DNA from: Streptomyces sp. NBC_00539
Lineage (GTDB): Bacteria > Actinomycetota > Actinomycetes > Streptomycetales > Streptomycetaceae
Assembly: GCF_036346105.1 (NCBI RefSeq)
Contig: NZ_CP107811.1
Location: 868,001-932,000 of the forward strand
Direction: 5' to 3'
DNA length: 64,000 nucleotides
A model generated the notes under the pieces. It was not told the DNA's origin and made no database searches. It saw only the letters and a list, made by a program, of their open reading frames with translations. Positions 44,808 through 53,184 of this stretch are shown here, piece by piece. The number at the start of each line of letters is the position of its first letter. Position 1 is the stretch's first letter. The position numbers and the translations under genes are program-made.

Positions 44808-44819
44808 AAGCGGTCGCTT
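44808..44819. promoter_or_regulatory. TetR-type operator before the acyl-CoA dehydrogenase operon
   Basis: AAGCG-GT-CGCTT is a perfect inverted repeat in the context ACTAAGCGGTCGCTTGC, a pattern common ahead of actinobacterial acyl-CoA genes controlled by TetR-family repressors. It lies 48 bases before the start codon of the operon. No TetR gene is adjacent. Confidence 0.6.
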
Positions 44820-44903
44820 GCCTGTTTGGGAACGGTTGCGGCCGCCGGTATCGACGTCATCGGCGCGCGTCGCGGACGCGCTCCGCCGTTCACCGGCGCA
44901 CAA

Positions 44904-44930
44904 CCGTTCGATCCGGTTAGCATCGAACGG
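44904..44930. promoter_or_regulatory. 9-bp inverted repeat upstream of the HAF-repeat gene
   Basis: CCGTTCGAT and ATCGAACGG flank a 9-base loop 60 bases before the start of the secreted HAF-repeat protein. It could be an operator or a leader hairpin. Confidence 0.45.
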
Positions 44931-44989
44931 CAGGTGTCAGGGGGACATGACACCGCCGCAACGCACACTTCCCAGGGGGGACTTGACCG

Positions 44990-46138
44990 ATGGGTGACGT
45001 TCGCATCCGGCGCGGCGCGGTCACGGCCGCCGCGGCCGTGGTCGTGGCAGGACTGATCACCGCGGGAGGGCCGGCCGCCACGGCCGGCGCGGCGGCCACG
45101 TGCACACCGCGGATCCAGGTGCTCGGCTCGCTGGGGGCCGACACGTACGAGCGCGACGCCCGGCGCTCCCAGGGCGTCATGGACCTCGGCGCGGGCGACC
45201 TCGCCGTCGGGGTCTCCGGGTACGAACCCGTCTACTGGACCGGCACCACGGTCCACCGGGTCCCGCTGACCGACCCGGACCAGAGGGGGCAGGTGCTCGC
45301 CGTCAACGCCCACGGGCTGATGGTGGGGGTGCTCGACGCCCTCGGGAAGACCACCTTGTTCACCTACCAGCAGGGCGCGGCGGCGATCACCCTGCTGCCG
45401 GAGAGCGACGGGTCCGACCTGGAGGCCGACGTCAACGACGCCGGGTTCGTCGTCTCCCGCTCCGACAGCTGGGTGGGGACGGTGTGGAAGGACGGCCGCA
45501 AGGTGCGGGAGCTGCCCCTTCCGGCGGACGCCGGTCCCGGCACCCGGATCAAGATGGTCACGGGCATCAATCGCGCGGGGGACATCCTCGGCCAGGCCGA
45601 GCAGGACCACGAGGTGCCCGAGACCGGCGAGCACCTCCACGGGACCTACCCCGTTCTGTGGCCGGCCGACGGGACGGCCGCCCGGCTCCTGGCCCCCACC
45701 GGCACCGGCGCCTACGAGGAGAGCTACGTCCAGGACCTCGACGAGAGCACCCGGATCGTGGGCTACGACTGGCAGGGACCCTGGCACGAGTACACGCCGT
45801 GGGTGTGGACTCCCCCGCACACGGCCCCCGGCGCCACCCCGGGCGTCCTCAGCACGCACCCGTACGGCACGTTCGAGGCGATCAGTGCGACGACCGGCGT
45901 GAGCGTCGGCACCGCCAAGTTCCACCCCGAGCAGCCGATCCTGCCGGACCAGGCGCAGCTGTGGCCGGGCTCCGGCCCGGTCAAGGCGCTGCCGAGGCTC
46001 GCGGCGGGCGGGGCCAGCATGGCCGACGCCGTGTCGGACGACGGCCGGGTGGGCGGGGCGGCCGTGAACGCGAGCGGCGGGCTCAAGCCGGTCGTGTGGA
46101 CCTGTGCGACCAAGCAGGCCTACGACCCGGGGAGTTAG
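44990..46138 (+). CDS. Secreted HAF-repeat (beta-propeller-like) protein
   Basis: 382 residues. The signal peptide (RGAVTAAAAVVVAGLITAGGPAATAGA) ends near residue 35. The mature protein has repeated blades with the HAF-type pattern (VNAHGLMVGV, VNDAGFVVS, INRAGDILGQ, VSDDGRVGG) and several W-containing strands (PVYWTG, TVWKDG, PVLWPADG, VWTPP). Two cysteines near the ends may close the ring. Function is unknown; extracellular binding or surface display is likely. It is divergent from the acyl-CoA dehydrogenase operon. Confidence 0.8.
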   Translation: MGDVRIRRGAVTAAAAVVVAGLITAGGPAATAGAAATCTPRIQVLGSLGADTYERDARRSQGVMDLGAGDLAVGVSGYEPVYWTGTTVHRVPLTDPDQRGQVLAVNAHGLMVGVLDALGKTTLFTYQQGAAAITLLPESDGSDLEADVNDAGFVVSRSDSWVGTVWKDGRKVRELPLPADAGPGTRIKMVTGINRAGDILGQAEQDHEVPETGEHLHGTYPVLWPADGTAARLLAPTGTGAYEESYVQDLDESTRIVGYDWQGPWHEYTPWVWTPPHTAPGATPGVLSTHPYGTFEAISATTGVSVGTAKFHPEQPILPDQAQLWPGSGPVKALPRLAAGGASMADAVSDDGRVGGAAVNASGGLKPVVWTCATKQAYDPGS

Positions 46139-46222
46139 GCCGTGGCGGGAGGAACGGCCGCAGGACGGCTCGTGGCCGCGCGGGGATGGTGATCTGGACG
46201 CCCGCACGCTATCGATGGACGC

Positions 46223-47125
46223 GTGAAGAACCTTCCGCGCGGGCTCCCCGCGCCGCCACCCTCCGGTGCCGCCGCCCTGCCCGCCGGCACGTACGCGGGG
46301 CAGGCCGTACTCGTCACCGGCGGCGGGACGGGACTGGGCAAGGCGATCGCCGCCGAGTTCGCGCGGCTGGGCGCGGACGTGGTGATCGCCGGGCGCCGCC
46401 CGGAGCCGCTGGAGGCGGCGTGCGCGGAGTTGGCCGCCGTCCCCGGAGCGGGCCGGGTGACGGCCGCCGTCTGCGACATCCGGGACCACGAACGGGTCGC
46501 GGAGGTCTTCGACGCGGCTGCGGCCGCCTCCGGACGGACGCCGGACGTGCTGGTCAACAACGCGGCCGCGAACTTCCCCTGTCCGGCGGAGGACCTGTCG
46601 CCGAACGCCTGGCGGGCGGTGGTCGACATCACCCTGACCGGCACCTGGTTCATGACCCGCGAGTTCGGCCGCCGCCACCTCGCGGCCGGCACGCCCGGGT
46701 CGATCGTCAGCATCGGGGCCTCCTACGCCTGGACCGGCGGCCCCGGCTTCGCGCACAGCGCCGCCGCGAAGGCGGGGGTGAAGAACCTGGTGGAGACGCT
46801 CGCCGTCGAGTGGGGCCCGTACGGCATCCGGATCAACGGCCTGGTTCCGGGGCTGTTCCCGCACGAGGAGATGGCCCGGCACATCCGCGACGGCCTGGAC
46901 CGGACCGTGGCCGCAGGCGCCCTCGCCGCCCGCCAGCCGGCCCTGCGGGTCGGGGAGCCGCGCGAGCTGGGCTGGGCCGCCACCTTCCTGGCCTCCCCCT
47001 ACGCCCGCTTCATCACCGGGCACACCCTGGTGGTCGACGGCGCGAACTGGCAACGCCGGTCCCTGGTCAACCCTGATGTGGTGCCGGTGCGGGAGCAACT
47101 CGGGCGCGGCCCGTTCACGGGGTGA
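46223..47125 (+). CDS. 2,4-dienoyl-CoA reductase-type SDR
   Basis: 300 residues from GTG. The NADP site is VTGGGTGLGKAIA (about 31-43). Instead of the common YxxxK, it carries Asn117 (NNAAANF), Tyr168 (GASYAW), Ser179 and Lys183 (HSAAAK). The spacing (51, 11, 4) is the same as in mitochondrial 2,4-dienoyl-CoA reductase (Asn148, Tyr199, Ser210, Lys214), so the enzyme should reduce polyunsaturated enoyl-CoA intermediates. The nearby acyl-CoA dehydrogenases and enoyl-CoA hydratase fit this role. Confidence 0.92.
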   Translation: MKNLPRGLPAPPPSGAAALPAGTYAGQAVLVTGGGTGLGKAIAAEFARLGADVVIAGRRPEPLEAACAELAAVPGAGRVTAAVCDIRDHERVAEVFDAAAAASGRTPDVLVNNAAANFPCPAEDLSPNAWRAVVDITLTGTWFMTREFGRRHLAAGTPGSIVSIGASYAWTGGPGFAHSAAAKAGVKNLVETLAVEWGPYGIRINGLVPGLFPHEEMARHIRDGLDRTVAAGALAARQPALRVGEPRELGWAATFLASPYARFITGHTLVVDGANWQRRSLVNPDVVPVREQLGRGPFTG

Positions 47126-47149
47126 GCCGTGAGGCGTGAGCCGTGAGGC
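47122..47149. repeat. Two-copy 14-bp tandem repeat at the SDR stop codon
   Basis: GTGAGCCGTGAGGC occurs twice head-to-tail, starting one base before the TGA stop codon of the SDR gene. It sits in the 61-base gap between convergent genes. Confidence 0.75.
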
Positions 47150-47186
47150 GGTCAGCGGGCGGTGCGTGGTGCGCGGCGTCGCCGGT

Positions 47187-48035
47187 TCACGTTCCCGTGA
47201 AGTGCGGCGGCCGGCGGGCGGCTTTCGCTCCGTAGCCCTCGCTCGCGTCGCGCGAGGTGAGGGTGAGGGCCGCCGTCATCGCCGCCCGGTCGAGGGCCGC
47301 CGGGAGGGCGGCGTCCGCATAGGCGTCGACGGCCCGCTTGATGCCCTGGACGGCCAGCGGCGCGTTGGCGGCGATCTCCGCGGCCACCGCGCGGGCCGTG
47401 GCTGCGAGCTCGGCCGCCGGTACGACGAGCTGCACCAGGCCCCGGCGTTCCGCGGTGGCGGCATCGATGCGGCGGCCGGTCAGGGCCAGGAACTTCGCCC
47501 AGCCCGCGCCCGCGTCGCGGGCGATGCGCAGGTCGCCGCCCGCGTCCACCGCGACGCCCAGGGCCGCCTCGGGCAGCGCGAAGACCGCGTCCTCGGCGGC
47601 CACCCGGACGTCGGCCATCAGGGCGAGCTCGAAGCCGAAGCCGAGGCAGTAGCCCTGCACCGCGGCGACCACCGGCTGGGGCAGCCCGGCGAGGACGGCG
47701 AAGCGCTCGTGCACCCAGCGGATGCCCTCGTAGTAGTTCCGGGTCCGTTCGGCGGCGCTCTCCCCCGTGATGTCGCCGCCCGGGGCCCTGACGTCGATCC
47801 CGGCGCAGAACGCCCTGCCCTCGGCCCGCAGCAGGACCACCCGTACGCCCGGGTCGAAGCGGATCCGGTCGGCCAGCAGGCCCAGCTGGCGGGTGGACTC
47901 CCAACTCCACCCGTTGAGCCGGTCCGGGCGGCAGAGGGTGAGGACGGCGACCGTGTCCGCCACCTCCAGCCGGATCCGCTCCTCGCCCTGCGCGATGTCC
48001 GTACTGGTGGTGTCGATCACCGCTACCCCGATCAC
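47187..48035 (-). CDS. Enoyl-CoA hydratase/isomerase (crotonase family)
   Basis: 282 residues. Crotonase marks are RLNGWSWESTRQL, RAFCAGIDVRAPGGD (oxyanion) and VAAVQGYCLGFGFELALMADVRVA, where typical hydratases have a Glu after GGG. The active-site region carries LPEAALGVAVDAGGDLR, with Asp/Glu available as acid-base. The product may be a hydratase or a double-bond isomerase. A perfect palindrome lies 16 bases upstream of the GTG. It converges with the dienoyl-CoA reductase gene. Confidence 0.9.
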   Translation of the reverse strand: MIGVAVIDTTSTDIAQGEERIRLEVADTVAVLTLCRPDRLNGWSWESTRQLGLLADRIRFDPGVRVVLLRAEGRAFCAGIDVRAPGGDITGESAAERTRNYYEGIRWVHERFAVLAGLPQPVVAAVQGYCLGFGFELALMADVRVAAEDAVFALPEAALGVAVDAGGDLRIARDAGAGWAKFLALTGRRIDAATAERRGLVQLVVPAAELAATARAVAAEIAANAPLAVQGIKRAVDAYADAALPAALDRAAMTAALTLTSRDASEGYGAKAARRPPHFTGT

Positions 48036-48050
48036 CGTAGGCCCACGGAT

Positions 48051-48063
48051 TGACGGACCGTCA
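48051..48063. promoter_or_regulatory. Palindromic operator upstream of enoyl-CoA hydratase
   Basis: TGACGG-A-CCGTCA is a perfect 13-base palindrome 16 bases before the start codon, a typical spot for a TetR or GntR repressor. Its sequence differs from the operator before the acyl-CoA dehydrogenase operon. Confidence 0.6.
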
Positions 48064-48080
48064 GCTTAGCGGGGTGCCGG

Positions 48081-48848
48081 TCAGCGCGGGAAGAGCTCGA
48101 ACGCTACCGCCGGCCGGCCGCCGAACCGGGCCGCCGCCCGCTGGGCGTTGTCCGTCAGGAAGGTGCGGACGTACTCCTGCGGGTCCTGGTCGGTCAGCAC
48201 CTCGATGTACGCCTCGTGCTTGAGCAGCGACTGGACGGCGCGTTCGAAGCCCGGGCCCGCGTCGGCCGCGTGGGTCGGCGTGGTGGTGCCCGACACCGCG
48301 ACCCAGCGCACTCCGTCCCAGGGCTCCAGGCCCTGCTCCGCGAGGAGTTCGGGGAAGATCCAGCGGTTGCCGGCGTCACCCGCGGCGTCCAGCGTGGCCC
48401 GGCCGACGGCCTTGTGGTCGGGGGTGTTCCAGACGCCGCCGCCGTCGGCGCCGCCCCAGGTGTCGCGGTGGTTGAGGGTGATGACGAGTTCCGGGCGGTG
48501 GCGGCGGATGGCCGCGGCGATGTCCCGGCGCAGGCCGAGGCCGTATTCGACCACGCCGTCCCGGTAGTCGAGGAACTCGACGGTCGACACCCCGACGACC
48601 GCCGCGCTCGCCCGCTGCTCCGCCTCGCGCACCGAGGCGCATTCGGCCGGTGCGGTGGTGTCGATGCCCGCCTCGCCCCGCGTGGCCAGGAGGTAGACGA
48701 CCTCCCGCCCGCCGTCCGTCCAGTCGGCGATGGCGGCCGCGCAGCCGTACTCCAGGTCGTCCGGATGGGCGACGACCGCCAGGGCGCGTTGCCAGTCGGT
48801 GGGCATGGGCTGCAAGGGGGCCTGCCGCGGGGCCTGTTGTTCGCTCAT
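48081..48848 (-). CDS. PIG-L/LmbE-family deacetylase
   Basis: 255 residues. The zinc motif AHPDDLEYG at about residues 28-36 and the later NTPDHKAVG His mark the N-acetylglucosaminyl-deacetylase fold shared with MshB and Mca. The form 'HPDDLEYG' differs from the HPDDE of these two mycothiol enzymes. It lies 45 bases downstream of the mycothiol-dependent formaldehyde dehydrogenase gene on the same strand, so a mycothiol-conjugate substrate is possible but not proven. Confidence 0.9.
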   Translation of the reverse strand: MSEQQAPRQAPLQPMPTDWQRALAVVAHPDDLEYGCAAAIADWTDGGREVVYLLATRGEAGIDTTAPAECASVREAEQRASAAVVGVSTVEFLDYRDGVVEYGLGLRRDIAAAIRRHRPELVITLNHRDTWGGADGGGVWNTPDHKAVGRATLDAAGDAGNRWIFPELLAEQGLEPWDGVRWVAVSGTTTPTHAADAGPGFERAVQSLLKHEAYIEVLTDQDPQEYVRTFLTDNAQRAAARFGGRPAVAFELFPR

Positions 48849-48893
48849 GATCGCACCATAAGCGAACGCCAGGCCCGACCGGCGTCGGCTGTG

Positions 48894-49979
48894 TCAGATC
48901 AGGACCACCGAGCGGAGCACCTCTCCCCGCTGCATCCGCTCGAAGGCCGCCTCGACCGCGTCCAGCGGGATCGTCTCGGAGACGAAGGCGTCCAGGTCGA
49001 GCCGGCCCTGGAGGTAGAGGTCGATCAGCATCGGGAAGTCGCGTTCCGGCAGGCAGTCGCCGTACCAGGAGGACTTGAGGGCTCCGCCGCGCCCGAAGAC
49101 GTCCAGGAGCGGGAGGTCGAGCTGCATCTGCGGTGTGGGGACGCCGACGAGCACCACGGTGCCGGCGAGGTCGCGCGCGTAGAAGGCCTGCCGGTACGTC
49201 TCGGGGCGGCCCACGGCCTCGATGACCACGTCCGCGCCGTTGCCGCCGGTCAGTTCCTGCACGGCCTTGACCACGTCCTCGGTGCGGCCGTTGACGGTGT
49301 GGGTGGCGCCCAGGCCCCGCGCCCACTCCAGCTTCCGGTCGTCGAGGTCGACGGCGATGATGCGGGAGGCGCCGGCCAGCCGGGCGCCCGCCACGGCCGC
49401 GCTGCCCACTCCCCCGCAGCCGATGACGGCGACCGAGTCCCCGCGGCCGACGTTGCCGGTGTTCAGGGCGGCGCCCAGGCCCGCCATCACTCCGCAGCCC
49501 AGCAGCCCCGCCGCGGCGGGCGAGGCGGCCGGGTCGACCTTGGTGCACTGTCCGGCCGCCACCAGGGTCTTTTCGGCGAAGGCCCCGATGCCGAGGGCCG
49601 GGGAGAGCGCGGTGCCGTCCTCCAGGGTCATGGGCTGTGCCGCGTTGTGCGTGGCGAAGCAGTACCAGGGGCGGCCGCGCCGGCAGGCGCGGCAGTCGCC
49701 GCACACGGCGCGCCAGTTGAGGATGACGAAGTCACCGGGGGCGACGGAGGTCACGTCGGGGCCGACCGATTCCACGATGCCGGCCGCCTCGTGGCCGAGG
49801 AGGAAGGGGAACTCGTCGTTGATCCCGCCCTCGCGGTAGTGCAGGTCGGTGTGGCAGACCCCGCAGGCCTGCACCTTGACCAGCGCCTCGCCGGGGCCCG
49901 GGTCCGGCACGAGGATCGTGGTCGTCTCCACGGGCGCGCCCTTGCTCCGCGCGATGACCCCTCGTACGCGATGCGTCAC
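48894..49979 (-). CDS. mscR: Mycothiol-dependent formaldehyde dehydrogenase / S-nitrosomycothiol reductase
   Basis: 361 residues, the length of M. tuberculosis MscR. Strong family agreement: [42 protein letters not shown] (catalytic zinc), four structural-zinc cysteines in [30 protein letters not shown] (NAD), [13 protein letters not shown]. It oxidises S-hydroxymethyl-mycothiol to the formate ester and reduces S-nitrosomycothiol. The GTG start precedes THRVRGV. The metallo-beta-lactamase gene that usually follows mscR is replaced here by a PIG-L gene. Confidence 0.95.
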   Translation of the reverse strand: MTHRVRGVIARSKGAPVETTTILVPDPGPGEALVKVQACGVCHTDLHYREGGINDEFPFLLGHEAAGIVESVGPDVTSVAPGDFVILNWRAVCGDCRACRRGRPWYCFATHNAAQPMTLEDGTALSPALGIGAFAEKTLVAAGQCTKVDPAASPAAAGLLGCGVMAGLGAALNTGNVGRGDSVAVIGCGGVGSAAVAGARLAGASRIIAVDLDDRKLEWARGLGATHTVNGRTEDVVKAVQELTGGNGADVVIEAVGRPETYRQAFYARDLAGTVVLVGVPTPQMQLDLPLLDVFGRGGALKSSWYGDCLPERDFPMLIDLYLQGRLDLDAFVSETIPLDAVEAAFERMQRGEVLRSVVLI

Positions 49980-50052
49980 TTCGTACCCCGTTCTGGTCGG
50001 CTCTGTCCGGATGACCGAACGTACACGGACGCCGCCCCGTACGGGAGTTGCG

Positions 50053-50994
50053 TCACCCGATGGCGCGGGATCCGGCCAGTGGGGAGGGCAGCGCTTCCCG
50101 CAGCGCCGCGCCCAGCGCCGTGACACCGGGATGGCCGGCCGCTCCGCTGCGGAAGGCGAGCAGGGTCCGTCGTGCCATGAGCAGCCGGGTGAGGACCACG
50201 CGGTCGTGGTCGCAGCCGGTGAGGCCGAGCTGCGGGACGACGGCCACACCCTGACCGACGGCGACGAGGGCGAGGACGGTGGCGAACTCGTCGGCCTGGT
50301 GCCGGATCCGGGGTTCGAAGCCCGCCGCCCGGCAGGCCCGTACGGTCATGGCGTGGCAGAGCGTTCCGGGCACCGCGGTGATCCAGGGCGCTTCGGCGTG
50401 GCGGCGCAGTACCTCCTCCTGGCCGGTCCGGGTCTGCGCCGGGCATCCCGCGGGCCCGGCGGAGGCCGGGGCGGCGAGGTACATGGCCTCCTCGAAGAGC
50501 GGCTCGGTGGCCAGGCCCGGCTCCCGCGCCGCGGGGACGAAGTCGTACTCGTGGACCAGGGCCACGTCGAGCTCACCGGCGCGCAGCGCGTGCGCGACCG
50601 CCGCCGGATCGGTTTCGCGGACCATCGGCTCCAGCCCCGGGTGGCGGCGGGAGAGGGCGGCCAGGGCCGCCGGGACGAGGGCCCGCGTGGCGGTGGGGAA
50701 GGACCCGATGCGCAGGGCTCCGGTGAGGCCGAGGCGGGCTCCGGCGAGTTCGGCGCCGGCCTGCTCCAGCCGTTCCAGGACGGCATCGGCGTGCCGGACG
50801 AGGTTGTGGCCGGCCGGGGTGAGCCGGACCCGGCGGCCGGTGCGCTCCAACAGGGGCAGACCTGCTTCGCGTTCGAGGACGCCGAGTTGCTGGGACACCG
50901 CCGACGGGCTGAAAGCGAGGGCTTCGGCGACGGCGGCGATGGTGCCCCGGTGGGCGAGTTCGCGCAGCAGGCGCAGGCGGCGTACGTCGAGCAT
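50053..50994 (-). CDS. LysR-family transcriptional regulator
   Basis: 313 residues with the N-terminal HTH ([33 protein letters not shown]) at residues 4-45 and a LysR substrate-binding domain ([25 protein letters not shown]). It is divergent from a DHDPS-family gene with a 71-base spacer that contains a good T-N11-A box, the classic arrangement in which the regulator controls the neighbour. Confidence 0.93.
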   Translation of the reverse strand: MLDVRRLRLLRELAHRGTIAAVAEALAFSPSAVSQQLGVLEREAGLPLLERTGRRVRLTPAGHNLVRHADAVLERLEQAGAELAGARLGLTGALRIGSFPTATRALVPAALAALSRRHPGLEPMVRETDPAAVAHALRAGELDVALVHEYDFVPAAREPGLATEPLFEEAMYLAAPASAGPAGCPAQTRTGQEEVLRRHAEAPWITAVPGTLCHAMTVRACRAAGFEPRIRHQADEFATVLALVAVGQGVAVVPQLGLTGCDHDRVVLTRLLMARRTLLAFRSGAAGHPGVTALGAALREALPSPLAGSRAIG

Positions 50995-51002
50995 CGGCCC
51001 AG

Positions 51003-51019
51003 CTTACGGTTCAGGTAAG
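51003..51019. promoter_or_regulatory. LysR-type T-N11-A box
   Basis: CTTACGGTTCAGGTAAG has 5-bp perfect arms and satisfies T-N11-A. It lies 8 bases before the LysR start and 46 bases before the DHDPS-family start, suitable for autorepression and activation of the neighbour. Confidence 0.65.
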
Positions 51020-51065
51020 GAACGCTCACTGGATTTGATGCTGGGGCGCCACGAAGCTGTTCGGC

Positions 51066-52064
51066 ATGGCACGGGACATGACACGAAACAGCGCGCGGCG
51101 GCCAGCGGAGCACCTCGCACAGCACACGGCGCGGCACACGGCACGCGACCTTCCGCTCCACGGGGTCCACGTCCCCCTGATCACCCCCTTCACTCCCGGC
51201 GGGGACGTCGCCGCCGGGACGCTGGAATCCCTCGCGCACGAGGTACTGGACGCGGGTGCCACCGGGATCGTGGCCCTCGGTACCACCGCGGAGGCGGCCG
51301 CGCTCGACGAGGCGGAGCGGGACCTCGTCACCACCGTGTGCGCCCGGGTCTGCCGGGAGCGGGGCGCGCCGCTGACGGTGGGCGCCGGGGCGAGCGGGAC
51401 CCGGGCCGCCGAAGCGGCGCTCGCGCGGCTGGCCCGGTGGCCGCAGGCGATGGCGGCACTGGTGACGGTGCCGCCGTTCGTGCGGCCCTCGGCGGCGGGG
51501 GTGACGGCGCACTTCGCACGGCTGGCCGAGGTGAGTCCGGTACCGCTCATCGTGTACCACGTCCCGTACCGGACGGGGCAGCCGCTGGACGCGGCCGCGC
51601 TGCGGGCGCTCGGGGAACTGCCCGGGGTGGCGGGGGTGAAGTACGCGGCCGGGGGGATCGACCAGGACACGGTGGCGCTGCTCGGCGAACTCCCCGCGGG
51701 CTTCGCATTCCTGGCGGGTGACGACGTGTACCTCTCGCCGCTGCTCGCGCTCGGTGCGGCGGGCGGGATCCTCGCCTCCGCGCACGTGGCGACGGAGCGG
51801 TACGCCGAGCTCACCTCGGCGTGGCGGTCGGGGGACGTCGCTCGGGCCCGGGCCCTGGGGCACGCCCTGGCCCGGCTCTCGGCGGCGCTGTTCGCCGAGC
51901 CCAACCCGGCGGTGATCAAGGCGGTGCTGCACGCCCAGGGCCGGATCCCCTCCCCGGGCGTACGCCTCCCGTTGCTGCCGGCCTCGAAGGGCGTGGTGAC
52001 GGACGCCCTCGCGGCGCTGACCGGGCTCCGGCACGACGACCGGCTCCTCACCGGACGGCGCTGA
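51066..52064 (+). CDS. Dihydrodipicolinate synthase-family aldolase/lyase
   Basis: 332 residues. The TIM-barrel class I aldolase features are GVHVPLITPF, GTTAEAAALDEAERDLV (GTT-E motif), IVYHVPYRTGQ with the catalytic Tyr, and GVKYAAGG with the Schiff-base lysine. The first 27 residues (repeats of ARHTARD-like sequence) are not part of the fold and may be untranslated or disordered. Lysine biosynthetic DapA genes are not usually paired with LysR, so this is more likely a catabolic keto-acid aldolase. The substrate is unknown. Confidence 0.87.
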   Translation: MARDMTRNSARRPAEHLAQHTARHTARDLPLHGVHVPLITPFTPGGDVAAGTLESLAHEVLDAGATGIVALGTTAEAAALDEAERDLVTTVCARVCRERGAPLTVGAGASGTRAAEAALARLARWPQAMAALVTVPPFVRPSAAGVTAHFARLAEVSPVPLIVYHVPYRTGQPLDAAALRALGELPGVAGVKYAAGGIDQDTVALLGELPAGFAFLAGDDVYLSPLLALGAAGGILASAHVATERYAELTSAWRSGDVARARALGHALARLSAALFAEPNPAVIKAVLHAQGRIPSPGVRLPLLPASKGVVTDALAALTGLRHDDRLLTGRR

Positions 52065-52456
52065 TACGGCACGGACGGGGGCTCGGCATGCCGGAATAAG
52101 TCCTTGATGGGCGATTCGCGCATAACAGCCCGGTCGCCCCAATCCGCCACTCGGAGGGGGAAGTTGCCCCGGTTTGGCGAGAGGCCCGTCCGCTCGTGAT
52201 GTGAGTCACTCGGGGCGCGTCAACATCAATTCCCGGAAAGGCCCGATTCCCTTTCCCCGGAAAGAAAGTTGGCTTTCCGGGGAACGCATTCCCAAGGTCA
52301 TTTACCGGGCGTCATGCGGTATGTCGATCACCCAGCGGAATTCACGCCTTGTTCCGGTCGCCAGGATTCGCCTACGGTCACCTCGTTCCCAGTGGCCGCC
52401 CGTCGAAACCGGTCGCCACGAGGGCTCTCCCGTACCCCCACGTGAGGAATTGCGCC
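52065..52456. other. 392-base leader region with a 12-bp hairpin
   Basis: No convincing gene lies in this stretch. At 52253-52284 there is a perfect inverted repeat (TTCCCCGGAAAG with its complement, 8-base loop AAAGTTGG), and CCGGTCGCCA is repeated at 52346-52355 and again near 52409. The region has lower GC than its neighbours. I looked for the ydaO/c-di-AMP riboswitch often placed before Streptomyces wall-hydrolase genes and did not find its conserved parts. It may hold a long untranslated leader with a regulatory hairpin. Confidence 0.5.
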
Positions 52457-53131
52457 ATGCGCCCAAAGGGTAAGCACCGACGGCCGAAGCAGCACCCGAT
52501 CGCCCGCAAGCTGGCCGTGGCCGGCACGGGCGGAGCGGCCCTCGCCCTCCCGCTGGTCAGTGCGACCACGGCCGGCGCGACGGAGACCACCGCCGCTCCC
52601 ACCACGTACTCCGTGGTCGCCGGTGACACCCTTTCGCAGATCGCGGCCGCGCACTCCGTCGCAGGCGGCTGGCAGCAGCTGTACGAGGCGAACAAGAGCG
52701 TCGTCGGCGCCAACCCCTCGGTCATCCGGCCCGGCATCAAGCTGACCCTCGGCACGGCGCCGAAGACGGCGACGGCGGTCCAGGCCGTGGCGCGGCCCAC
52801 CACCTCCTACACCAACAATCTCGACGGCTGGATCCGCCAGTCGCTGGACATCATGGCCCAGCACGGTATTCCCGGCAGCTACAACGGAATTCTGCGCAAT
52901 GTGATGCGCGAGTCCTCGGGCAATCCCATGGCGATCAACAACTGGGACTCCAACGCCGCGGCCGGTATCCCCTCCAAGGGGCTGCTCCAGGTCATCGACC
53001 CGACCTTCCGCGCCTATCACGTACCGGGAACCTCGCTGAACTCCTACGACCCGGTCGCGAACATCACCGCCGCCTGCAATTACGCGGCCGCCCGCTACGG
53101 TTCGATCGACAACGTCAACGGCCCGTACTAA
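52457..53131 (+). CDS. Secreted LysM and lytic transglycosylase (SLT) protein
   Basis: 224 residues: a basic N terminus (RPKGKHRRPKQH), a signal peptide to about residue 42, one LysM domain (TYSVVAGDTLSQIAAAH to IRPGIKLTL), and a C-terminal SLT domain with catalytic Glu in VMRESSGNP and GLLQVIDPTF. It should bind and cleave peptidoglycan. The start is the ATG of MRPKGKH; longer in-frame sequence upstream shows no export signal. A terminator follows. Confidence 0.93.
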   Translation: MRPKGKHRRPKQHPIARKLAVAGTGGAALALPLVSATTAGATETTAAPTTYSVVAGDTLSQIAAAHSVAGGWQQLYEANKSVVGANPSVIRPGIKLTLGTAPKTATAVQAVARPTTSYTNNLDGWIRQSLDIMAQHGIPGSYNGILRNVMRESSGNPMAINNWDSNAAAGIPSKGLLQVIDPTFRAYHVPGTSLNSYDPVANITAACNYAAARYGSIDNVNGPY

Positions 53132-53144
53132 AGAGGCCCTTCAC

Positions 53145-53177
53145 CGCCCGGGTACCCGATGTACGGGTACCCGGGCG
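53145..53177 (+). terminator. Terminator after the LysM-SLT gene
   Basis: Perfect 14-bp arms (CGCCCGGGTACCCG and complement) with a 5-base loop ATGTA, in the gap between convergent genes. Confidence 0.85.
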
Positions 53178-53184
53178 CTCTGCG

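Noticed and set aside
50000-52064. DHDPS-family gene as the lysine-pathway dapA
   Set aside because: The LysR pairing, odd N terminus and lack of other dap genes argue for a catabolic aldolase instead.
52065-52456. c-di-AMP (ydaO) riboswitch before the LysM-SLT gene
   Set aside because: I could not find the conserved ydaO core segments. Only a simple hairpin and a repeated CCGGTCGCCA are present.
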